The notes beneath the pieces are model-generated. The model was not told the origin of the DNA. It made no database searches and saw only the letters and a list, made by a program, of their open reading frames with translations. From Pisolithus tinctorius (Eukaryota > Basidiomycota > Agaricomycetes > Boletales > Pisolithaceae), in the NCBI GenBank assembly GCA_024663395.1, contig JANFAH010000038.1, forward strand, positions 310,001 through 374,000: DNA of 64,000 bases. The letters are read 5' to 3'. The translations under genes and the position numbers were made by a program. Shown here piece after piece: positions 56,019 to 64,000 of this stretch (positions within the stretch are counted from its first letter, which is position 1; each line of letters opens with the position of its first letter).

Positions 56019-57716
56019 TCAGAGGATGGGATCATCAGGGATATATACCCAGTCTTTGTAGAGTAAGACTCCACTGTCAAACTGCCAATCAGAAAGGTGG
56101 GACTTGAAGGGGAGGGGCATGTCAGTGTTTTCTATAGCATGAAGTGCCATTTGGACCACAGGATCTTTCATAGAAGAGGATGCAACCTTCTGGGTAAGGT
56201 TTGTGTCAATGAGATTGACAAACATAGTCTGGGGGAGGAGTGTGACTCCTGTATTGTCATCATCATTTTCTGGGATATGATTAGGGAGGCGGGAGAGTGC
56301 ATCAGGTGCAGCCAGGTCTTTTCCTGGGACATGTTCTAGTTGCAGATCAAAGTCTGCAAGGTCGAGGAGCCAACAAGCTTGTTGACAATTCAAGTTTTGT
56401 GGGGCTTTGAAGTAGGTCAAATTCTTGTGGTCGGTGAAGACCTTGACCAGGAATGGGGATCCATGGAGGTAATGTCTCCAGGACTTTAATCCTCAGATAA
56501 TGCCAAGCAGTTCTCTGTCATAGATATTGTAATTTCATTCTGCTGGGTTAAACAATTGGGAGATGAAGGCACAGGGTTGCCACTGGCCATTGGAATTTTC
56601 TTGGAGGAGAATGCCTCCAGTCATGTACTTTGACACATTGGTTGTTATTGCGAATGGCTGAGAGGTATCAGGCATTCAAAGAGTAGGTTGTGCCATGAAA
56701 ATCCTTTTCAGGAGGTCAAAGGCAGTTTGGCATTTCTTCGACCATTCCCAAGTAGTGGTTTTCTTGGTTAGGTCGATCAGGGGTTGAGCAATGTCAGAGT
56801 AATAGGGGATGAATCTCCTATAGAAGTTTGTGAATCCTAGAAAGGATCGCACATCCTTGACCTTTTTTGGGATTGGCCATTCTGTGATTCCTTGGACTTT
56901 GACAGGGTCCATGGCAACAGTGTTTTCCTTGATGATCATTCCAATGTATTCAACCTTGGTCAGATTGAAGTGACATTTTTCCAGTTTGAGAGGGAGTGAC
57001 AACTCTCTCATTTGTTCAAGAACACAGCAGGTTCTTCGTTTATGTTCTTCAGGGTTGGTGGAGAAGATGAGGAGGTCATCCATGTAGATGACCAGCCATC
57101 CTTCAGCAATCATGTCTTGGAAGGAGTCATTCATGAATCGCTGGAAGGTGGTGGGGGAATTGCACAGTCCGAAGAACATGACCATGGGTTCAAAGAGTCC
57201 TTTGTGCATGATGAACGCAGCTTTCCATTGGTCTCCTTCCTTGATACGGACATTATTGTAGCCCAATCTTACATCCATCTTCGTGAAAATAGATGCTCCC
57301 TTGAGTTTGTCAACAAGGTCTGAGATGAGAGGGAGGGAATATGCATCTTTTACTGTGTTCTTATTCAGATATCAGTAATCTTGGCAAGGGCAAAGGGAGC
57401 CATCTTTCTTCCTGACAAAGAAAAAGGGGGCAGCTTGAGGGGACTTCAAGGGGCAGATTTTTCCCTCTCAAAGGTTTTCTTTGATGAATTTCTCCACAGA
57501 CTCTCTTTCAGAAGGGGAGAGTGGATATGCCTTGGCCACCTTGGGGACAAAGTCCTCTACAAGGTTAATGGCATGGTCATAGGGTCATGATGGAGGCAGG
57601 ACTCCATCAGAAGGTTTTTCAAATACCGAGGCAAAGTCTTTATAGTCTTCAGGGAGGACTGCCTTCGGTTTCTTTTTATGTTCTTCTTGGGCTAGTTCAG
57701 TAGCCATAGTGATCTT
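56019..57716 (-). pseudogene. pol: Chromovirus M reverse transcriptase and RNase H
   Basis: The longest intact piece (57278-56676) spans MDVRLGYNNVRI, GLCNSPTTFQRFMND, the catalytic YMDDLLIFS (YMDD at 57086-57075) and FLGFTNFYRRFI, with the thumb to PTL-stop. Upstream [10 protein letters not shown] and CQDY-stop-YLN are present. RNase H continues past stops: NYNIYDRELLGI, FTDHKNLTYF, ADFDLQLEHVPG, DALSRLPN. At least five stops here are TGA, at positions where relatives have Arg (for example DY-R-YLN and AE-R-NY). Confidence 0.88.
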
Positions 57717-58596
57717 TCAAAGAAGACTATTATTGGGATTAATTTTCTTGGCTTCTTTGACGAGTTTTCCAACTGACATCACAAAGTGTGCACAGATGGT
57801 TTCATCTTTGGGTTCTTCATATTCCATGAACTTGTTTATTCCTTTTTTCTCAACAGGGGAAACAAGGTTCACAGTGGGTTCTTCAACTGCAACAGAAGAG
57901 ACATTGTGTCTCAAGTCCTTAGACCTGTTGGTCTTTTTGTCAATGGAAAGTGTGCCCATTCTCCAGTCAATGATGGGGTTGTTTTCCCATAACCAAGGAA
58001 GGCCAAGGATAATGTTCTCTGTTCTGCAATTGATAACATGGAAAAAGGACTGATGGACGAGTCCTTTAACCTTGAAATAAAGGGTGGCAGAAAAGAGGAT
58101 TTTTCCTTTTGAATTTTGAGTCCCATCAGCATTCTTGGTGAGAATGGGTTTGGCAAGCCATTGAGTGGGGGGATTCAGTGTTTTCACATGAAAGCCCAAT
58201 CAATGCAAGATATTTCTGCTCCTGAGTCAACCAGAGCAGTGGTGTTGACAACTTTGGTGGTTCTTTCTGATGCATAAAGGGAGATGGGGATCTGCATAGT
58301 ACATTCTGGTGTAGAAGATACAAGTACAGGTGCAACAGAAACAGAACTGTCCTTATTATCAGGAACATCTGGCATCAATGCAGAGCTCCCATTCAAAAAT
58401 CCTTCCCAAGCACCCTAGCAATGTTGACCAAGGCAATGGATGGACCAGCAACTTTTTCTTCATCATCACTTTCTTCTACCTCCACAATTTTGTGGATTTT
58501 CTTGACTTTCTTTTGGGGAGTCTTCCCTTTGTCAGGACACTCTCGAGAGAGGTGTCCCTTGTTTCCACAACCGAAACATCTTCCCTCTTTGATGTG
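57717..58596 (-). pseudogene. Chromovirus M zinc knuckle and protease
   Basis: CX2CX4HX4C knuckle (CFGCGNKGHLSREC) at 58578-58537, in frame with gag beyond its TGA. Retropepsin active site ALVDSGAEIS with DSG at 58228-58220, then IILGLPWLWENNPIIDW near 58000, the conserved end of the protease. A frame break near 58190 separates the two halves. The protease would cut the Gag-Pol polyprotein. Confidence 0.82.
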
Positions 58597-59508
58597 TCAG
58601 TCTCTTTCTTCTTTGGAGAGTCTCACTCCATCCATGTCCATGGCATTTGGATCTTTTTCTTTGGTGAGGTTGTTCTTGGGATAGAACATCCTTTTTTCTT
58701 TCTTTCCAGAGAACTCGTTTACCTTCCTCCATTTTGCATCGAACTTTTGAGCCTGCATGTACCACTCAGTGATCTTTGTGGGAGTGGTTTCCATCATATG
58801 GATACGATTTGTGATGAAGGGTTTGAGTCCTTGTGAGAAGAACTCAATCAAGGCAACATCTTCTGTGATGGTAGAGTCGGCAGCAGCTGTTTGGAAATCA
58901 GTGATATATTGTTCTACTGATTCTTTCTGTTTCATGGTATGCAATTTGGTGATTGCAGTACTGGCAGTATCAGAGGAGGTGAAAGAGTTCTTAAAATCTT
59001 TTGTAAAATTGGCGAAGGTGCCGAAACTTGGGGGGTTCTTTTCCAGAGATGTTTTCTGGAAGGTAGCTGCCCAAGAGCAGGCAACACCTTTCTTCATATA
59101 CAACAAGGCATAGACAACCTCTTTGGTGTCTGTGTTGTAGATTTCTTTGTTCACCAGGAGATAGGTCTGTACTGAGTACAGCCAACTCATGGCATTCTTC
59201 TGGTCTCCATCAAAGTCAGATGGAGCACAGATCTTTAATTCAGTGGCTTTAATGGTGGCATTGCTGACCATAGCCTTCGACAATGAACCAGACATCATGT
59301 TCTGAGGTGGGGGCAGGGATGTAGGAAGTGCAGGGATGGGTGCTGGTGGGATGGGAGCACCAAGCATGGCAAGTGACTGGGTGAAGAGGTTTGAGAGGAT
59401 CCCTGAGGTGAATCCTCTATCCAGTTGTTCAGGTTCATTGGAGGAGTTGACTGTGATGGTACTCTCCTGTTCTTCATCAGATGATGATTCTTCACAAGTG
59501 GGTCGCAA
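58597..59508 (-). pseudogene. gag: Chromovirus M gag
   Basis: 303 codons from ATG 59508: acidic Ser/Glu N-terminus, Pro-rich linker, capsid (FDGDQKNAMSWLYSVQTYLL.. to FFSQGLKPFITNRI) and a basic tail. The stop is TGA directly before HIKEGRCFGCG, so the zinc knuckle originally belonged to the same frame; CGA to TGA is the likely cause. No other stop lies in the 303 codons. Confidence 0.85.
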
Positions 59509-59595
59509 CAGCGCCTAATGTCAATTGTTTCAAGGGTTCATGGTGGTGCACTAAACAGTGACTGATTCAGCCAAAGGCTGGCAGACTTGAGCTTT

Positions 59596-60045
59596 TGTTA
59601 TGCTCAACCAAAGTCAAGATGTAGGGAGAGCTCAAACACAGACTATGGGTTTCTACTGAGCAACAGCTGCAGTAACCTTCATAAATGACAAAGGATTTAG
59701 GCAACACTGGTAAGAGTGGTCCTGGTTAGGGACTCTGAGGGTGAAGTTCTGAGAACACTGCATATGATTGAGCAGCTCAAGTCTGGGGTTCCAAGACTTG
59801 AGCCAGCAGTCTAAATACTACAGGAGAATGGACCATGAGGCATCCGCATGTATCAAGGTAACTATGCCATTGGTTGAACAATGACAACATATGTCCTAGG
59901 CATGTAGTGAGTAAGTAACACTAGTGGTGGAAATAGAAAGCCATCAGATCAGAGAGAAGATGGCTCGAAAAGGAAAGGTTGTCCAAAGGATCAAACACAA
60001 GGTAAATGTATGGTGAAAAGAAGAAAACAGGGGTGAAATGTAACA
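59596..60045 (-). repeat. 5' LTR of chromovirus M
   Basis: 450 bp; contains a 42-bp stretch (around gagagaagatggctcgaaaa at 59952) absent from the 3' LTR. Flanked by ACTTT on the right. Confidence 0.9.
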
Positions 60046-60328
60046 ACTTTAGTGAAAAATGTCCAAACATGCAGTCAGTTTTTTGAGCCACTGTATACTC
60101 TACATACTTTGTACTTAGCTCTTCAGTCTGAATATCAACATAGTTCACCCCATAAGCTCCTAGCCTATGCCTGAGTCAACTCTCAGCTTTTGCTCCTGAC
60201 CCCTCTCAGCACCCTCTGACTTCAACCTGGCTTGCACAAGGGTCTAGTGCATGAGCTAAGACCAAGGGTTGTCACATCAGCTCTTGGCCTTTGGTCCTCA
60301 TTCCCCTGACCTTGTCACAGACTTAACA

Positions 60329-60998
60329 CAATGCCCTAGATGTCCTGGAACTATTCAGTCCTGGGAAAGCTGAAAATGACATGAAGGTCCATTCTTGCAT
60401 TCAGCCTATCATGACCACACCAATCACCCATCAACTAATGCATCACAGCCAAAGGAAAGCCAGTTTGAAGGCTCAGATGAAGCACAACCCTCCTGTGCAC
60501 ATTCAGTATCCTGGGAGGGTTGGCTAGGCTGTACTCTAAGCTGACCTGTGGATCACTGGGAAAGAGTTATTTGGTCATAAAAGACCAAAGGTAATATCCA
60601 GCACCAGATAGAAGGGTAGGAATGCACACCCTGGAAACTTCATGGCATATTCCTCCCATGGCACCTGAAGTGTAATGAGGATTTTGCTTCACCCTGACCA
60701 CTATACCAGTTTCCCTTTGGCAGGCATGCACTAGTTAATTGGTTGTTGATGTGGTCATGATAGGCTGAATGCCAGAATGGACCTTCATGTCATTTTCAGC
60801 TTTCCCAGGACTAAATAGTTCCAGGACATCTAGGGCATTGGTGGGGAAACAGTGTAGGGGATGACTGCAAGTAGGCTTCTGAAGGGACTGATGGTTCTGA
60901 GAGCATATTCTATTGATTATACTGGAGAGTACAGCAGCATTTGCTGAGATTGCCCTGAAAGGACTTCCTTGATGATCCAGAACAGTGATTTCTTGAGT
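60329..60998. mobile_element. Fragment of palindromic element family D/I
   Basis: Interior of the palindrome seen in D (6729-8305) and I-2: gatgtcctggaactattcag at 60346 is mirrored by ctaaatagttccaggacatc near 60812, with centre ggtcataaaagaccaaa at ~60573. Both outer arms are missing: it lies exactly between two family K LTRs. No coding sequence. Confidence 0.75.
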
Positions 60999-61501
60999 TG
61001 TGCATGCCAAGCAACTCAGCACCCTGGTCCTTGACAGTGGAATGCTGATACTGGACTGACTGCTGATGGTAGTTAGGTTTCCCTCTTGTTCTCTTTTCAG
61101 TTAGACATTTGCACTGCCCTCACTTGTGCTGAGGCAGTGTCAGTCATTCAGTCCTTGACCTTAGCCAGTATGCAGCCTAAGTATTTCATAACCTTTAGTA
61201 CATTCTTCTGCATTGCTATGTAGTCATCTGCCAGTAAGTCTGGTCTTCAGGTTCCCAGCCCTTGGTATATACATAAGTCTTCACTACCCCTGTACTTAGT
61301 CCTCAGTCTGAATATCAAATTAGTCTTCCCTTGAACCCTTGGCTTAGATTTGAGTTGACTCTCAGCTTTCACATCTGACCCCCCTTGGCTTTCACCTTTG
61401 ACTTCAACCCTTGCACAAGAGTCTAGCACACAAGCTAGACTAAGGGTTGTCACACCTCAGTCTTCAGTCTTCAGTCCCCTTGACCTGTCTCAGACTTAAC
61501 A
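60999..61501 (+). mobile_element. Additional LTR of family K
   Basis: 503 bp, start TGTGCATGCCAAGCAACTCAG, end CAGACTTAACA, colinear with LTRs 1 and 2 including gctgaggcagtgt and cttgcacaag. No target duplication is visible (flanks tgagt/tgctg). More diverged than the other two. Confidence 0.7.
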
Positions 61502-62654
61502 TGCTGCTAGTGCACTGCCACCAGAAGTGACCATAGAGTTATGATGACATAATGAAAGTTGTAGCTTGTAATTATGGGACTATACTTGTCTTCTCCAGAA
61601 GTGAAAAAATGCATGAGAAAAATGCAAAATACTTGAAAAATCTGAATCCTTACACACAATATGTCACCAGATTGTGATGACATCATAAGCCAAATTGCAG
61701 GCCCTGATGACAGAATCACAGTGGTATGCTTTCCTCATCATGATTCACAAAAAATGGGCAAGATACAGACAGAAGAAGTGCAGTGTATTAGGATTAGGGT
61801 GAGATTAGCAATGGATTAGGATTAGACTTAGATGAGATTAGGTTGGGGTTAGAGTTGGACTGGCATAAGGTTAAGATAGGTTTAGGTCAGGAAGTGATAA
61901 GTAGTATTATTTTTGAATGGGTTGGTTAGTGTTCTGATTACCAAAGGTTAGTATTTTGTTGTATAGTGGACTACCAAATGTGTGGATTCCAATGGAATTG
62001 CTGTGAGACTAGTGAGCTTTAGAATGTTGTGTAGTGCAGTACCATACTGTGCTGTGGCATGAATGCTGTAGGGCTGGGACACTCTGGGGACTCTGGGGTA
62101 CTGTAAGGTACTGTGACAGCATTGCAATATGTGTAGGAAGCTGACACCCTCTAGCAATTTTTTGGGGGGTTGCTGATATGGGAGTACAGTGGTTAACCAT
62201 AGTACATCAGCAATCTGATATGATTTCAGAGCTCCAGAAAAATTGCCAAGTTACTGATGCAGTCAGTGGTAAATAAGAGAATTATGTGGGGGCCAACATG
62301 ACCAGTGTGCCAGAGTATGTAGAAAAAGTACCAGTGGGAGCAATCTCTGAAGCCAATGGTATGGTCACTTGAATTGACAAGGCTCTCACCAACTTTAGGA
62401 GTAGCCTAGAAGCTGGTAGAATGGCATCCTGCTTTATGAACATGTATACAGGATGGTTATCATTTGGCAAAGTTACCAATACAGAATTTCTGCATGCAGT
62501 GCATGACAACATTGTACATCATATCTGCCACTGTAAGCAAGTATTGATTTCCTGGTGTAAAATTTAGAGGAATGTAACTATGATCTTAATTGTCCAAAGC
62601 ATCGATTGTTCACAGTAGAGAAGTAGAAGGATATACATGGATAGTAAGCAAAGA
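61502..62654. other. Intergenic region without recognisable gene
   Basis: Short ORFs (for example 62282-62512 minus, 76 aa) show no domain. At 61788-61880 there is a run of degenerate TTAGG words (ttaggattagggtgagattag and later copies). The right end adjoins the stop codon of the WD40 gene (62655-62657), so part of this is that gene's 3' flank. Confidence 0.5.
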
Positions 62655-64000
62655 CTAATTCTCAATAGACCTGAAACATTGATGCCACTTGGTGCCATGA
62701 ACCATTTGACTCAAATCTAATTCTACACAGCATCCAATGGGGATGACTGCAGTGTTCCACATAGAGTAAAAGGGCACCCTGAGTGATACAGGTATCCACA
62801 GCAGCAACCTTCCATTAGGGCCTTTCAACCAGCCATCATTGTGAAGTTTCACAGGTTCATCCCTACTGGTATGTGCATCCTGGAGATGATCAAGCAGTTG
62901 CCCAGCATCATGCAATGCATGAGAAGACATGGAGGAAAAACATATTGAATGTGCTTAATGGTTTCAGTGTAAGTGAGATCCATAAGACATGGGAAATGCT
63001 CACCATATGCAGGGGAAGGCAAGGCACGTGCACTCTTTGGATTGTTTGCAGGTGGTTCAAATGTGTCTTGGTTGCAAAGCATTTCTTCATCACTCTCAGC
63101 ATCCCAAACCCCCACAGTCTTGTCTCCTAAGCTGGAGACAATCCTCTTCCCATCAGGGGAGAATGCCACTGATGTGACATGATGTGTATGACCCTCCAGA
63201 GGGCTGCCAACCTGCACACCTCTCTCAGCATCCCAAACCCTCACAGTCTTGTCATCTGAGCCTGAGACAATCCTCTTCCCATCAGGGGAGAATGCCACTG
63301 ATCTGACATAATCTGTATGACCCTCCAGAGGGCTGCCAACCTGCACACCTCTCTCAGCATCCCAAACCCTCACAGTCTTGTCTTCTGAGCCTGAGACAAT
63401 CCTCTTCCCATCAGGGGAGAATGCCACTGATGCAACATATTCTGTATGACCCTCCAGAGGGCTGCCAACCTGCACACCTCTCTCAGCATCCCAAACCCTC
63501 ACAGTCTTGTCATTTGAGCCTGAGACAATCCTCTTCCCATCAGGGGAGAATGCCACTGATCTGACATAATCTGTATGACCCTCTAGAATCAGCTGAACAG
63601 AAGGCCACTCCCTGAACCCTCCTGCAAAAACCTCTGCTAGACAATGGAATTTTGGCTTGAGCACTTTTGGTAGCAAGCTGTTTGATGGACAAAATGGAAG
63701 TGCAGAGATGTAGACATGCATTGCACTCTGTGAGATTGCATTGCCAAAGTTCCAAATGAACTGTATCCCATCTTGTGCAAATGCTAATGTATCCTCAAAC
63801 CCACTTTGGCCCTTTCATAGGTCTCAGATGATGATATGCATAAATTATGGAATACTCACTTGTAGCCACTTTGCAGTACAGGCAAGAGCATCTGCAGTAT
63901 TTCCAACTAAACCAAGCAGACTCATGGCCTCAAGCCAGAACACAAGCCTTTCACTGCTAACCACAGTGTGCACCAGTATTGCGAGCCTGGAGTCAAATGC
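62655..64000 (-). CDS. NACHT-WD40 (NLR-type) gene, 3' part
   Basis: Exons on the minus strand: 64000-63860 (continuing beyond the window), 63811-63004, 62953-62655. Introns 63859-63812 (GTGAGT..AAG, 48 nt) and 63003-62954 (GTGAGC..TTAAG, 50 nt) keep the frame. Exon 1 has the ERLVFWLEAMSLLG..AKWLQ linker helix typical of Agaricomycete NACHT-WD40 proteins; then QFIWNFGNAISQSAMHVYIS and four WD40 repeats of 43 aa (EGHTDYVRSVAFSPDGKRI type). The last exon ends with DGWLKGPNGRLLLWIP and a MVHGTKW motif, the usual C-terminus. The NACHT domain lies outside. Likely a recognition/cell-death receptor of the fungal NLR type. Confidence 0.88.

Larger units (their letters stand above)
53240..60045 (-). 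mobile_element. Complete Ty3 chromovirus M with 5-bp target duplication
   Basis: LTRs 53240-53647 (408 bp) and 59596-60045 (450 bp) share ends TGTTA..AACA; target duplication ACTTT at 53235-53239 and 60046-60050. Minus strand order: LTR, gag, protease, RT, RNase H, integrase, chromodomain, purine tract (gacagggggtaa, complement of 53648-53659), LTR. After the 5' LTR there is no TGG-type primer site; many Tf1/sushi chromoviruses are self-primed, which would fit. Coding regions are riddled with TGA codons at arginine positions. Confidence 0.92.
51694..60093. mobile_element. Tc1/mariner element with 214-bp arms, hit by chromovirus M
   Basis: Ends CAGTGGCTCAAAAAACTGAC and complement, flanked by TA (51692-51693; 60094-60095). 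Arms: 51694-51907 and 53070-53239 plus 60051-60093, ~214 bp each. In each arm the outer end is repeated in inverted form at the inner end (gcagtcagttttttgac at 51889). Between arms is a degenerate DD34E transposase. Removal of M (53240-60045 plus one ACTTT) restores the right arm. Confidence 0.88.
51445..60328 (+). repeat. LTR 2 of family K, split by Tc1 element
   Basis: LTR halves 51445-51693 and 60096-60328 add up to ~482 bp, matching LTR 1. The junction tatata/tactctac matches the continuous gtatatatactctac at 43634. The interruption is the Tc1 element with its nested chromovirus. Confidence 0.85.

Noticed and set aside
1..64000. tRNA or rRNA genes
   Set aside because: I looked for cloverleaf-like A/B box patterns and conserved rRNA words and saw none I could support by eye.

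Overview
This is a repeat-dominated stretch of a basidiomycete (Agaricomycete) genome. The evidence is a 3' terminal NACHT-WD40 (fungal NLR-type) gene fragment at the right edge with 48-50 nt introns, Ty3/gypsy chromoviruses, a Ty1/copia end, and Tc1/mariner elements with TA target duplications. I cannot name the genus. Apart from the WD40 gene, almost everything is transposon-derived or tandem repeat, and most copies are strongly CpG-depleted, with CGA arginine codons decayed to TGA stops. Where two copies of an LTR can be aligned by eye, nearly all substitutions are CpG to TpG/CpA transitions, the signature of cytosine-methylation decay or a CpG-directed RIP-like process.

Layout. 1-14942: a very large inverted-repeat assembly. 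Block B (1.2 kb), a 161-bp satellite (A) and a ~129-bp satellite (C) lie on the left, and the same blocks lie on the right in reverse order and orientation, around a Ty3 gag-protease fragment (8426-11149). It is interrupted by a solo LTR and a 1.6-kb palindromic TA-inserted element. 14943-30000: a mosaic of a TIR element, a Ty3 pol fragment with LTR, an LTR-gag fragment, a copia 3' end, a 43-bp minisatellite, solo LTRs with clean 5-bp duplications, a foldback-like element with arms of 21-bp repeats and a core with 14 TCACRTGA-type octamers (24311-26289), another palindromic TIR element, and a Ty3 integrase-chromodomain pseudogene split by a young solo LTR.

29960-41990: an unrecognised retroelement-like ORF, split by a young 9-kb LTR element (31473-40480, minus strand) that keeps its CpGs, has 460-bp LTRs differing at only 8 sites, encodes a gag-like protein but no visible reverse transcriptase, and carries twelve regularly built stem-loop/GTAAGT cassettes. 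That element is in turn hit by a 940-bp solo LTR.

42000-61501: Ty3 family K, two copies sharing an LTR, each with an antisense cysteine-rich ORF between integrase and 3' LTR. K contains a mariner-type element carrying an intron-bearing cargo gene (43871-45971). Its 3' LTR was hit by a Tc1 element (51694-60093), itself hit by a complete chromovirus M (53240-60045). 61502-62654 holds no recognisable gene. 62655-64000 is the 3' part of the NACHT-WD40 gene.

Insertion order readable from nesting: N ORF, then L, then LTR J; and K, then E and Tc1, then M inside Tc1. Strongest leads for new biology: the covarying stem-loop cassettes of element L, the foldback element with its TCACRTGA core, the antisense ORF of family K, and the mariner element with a spliced cargo gene.
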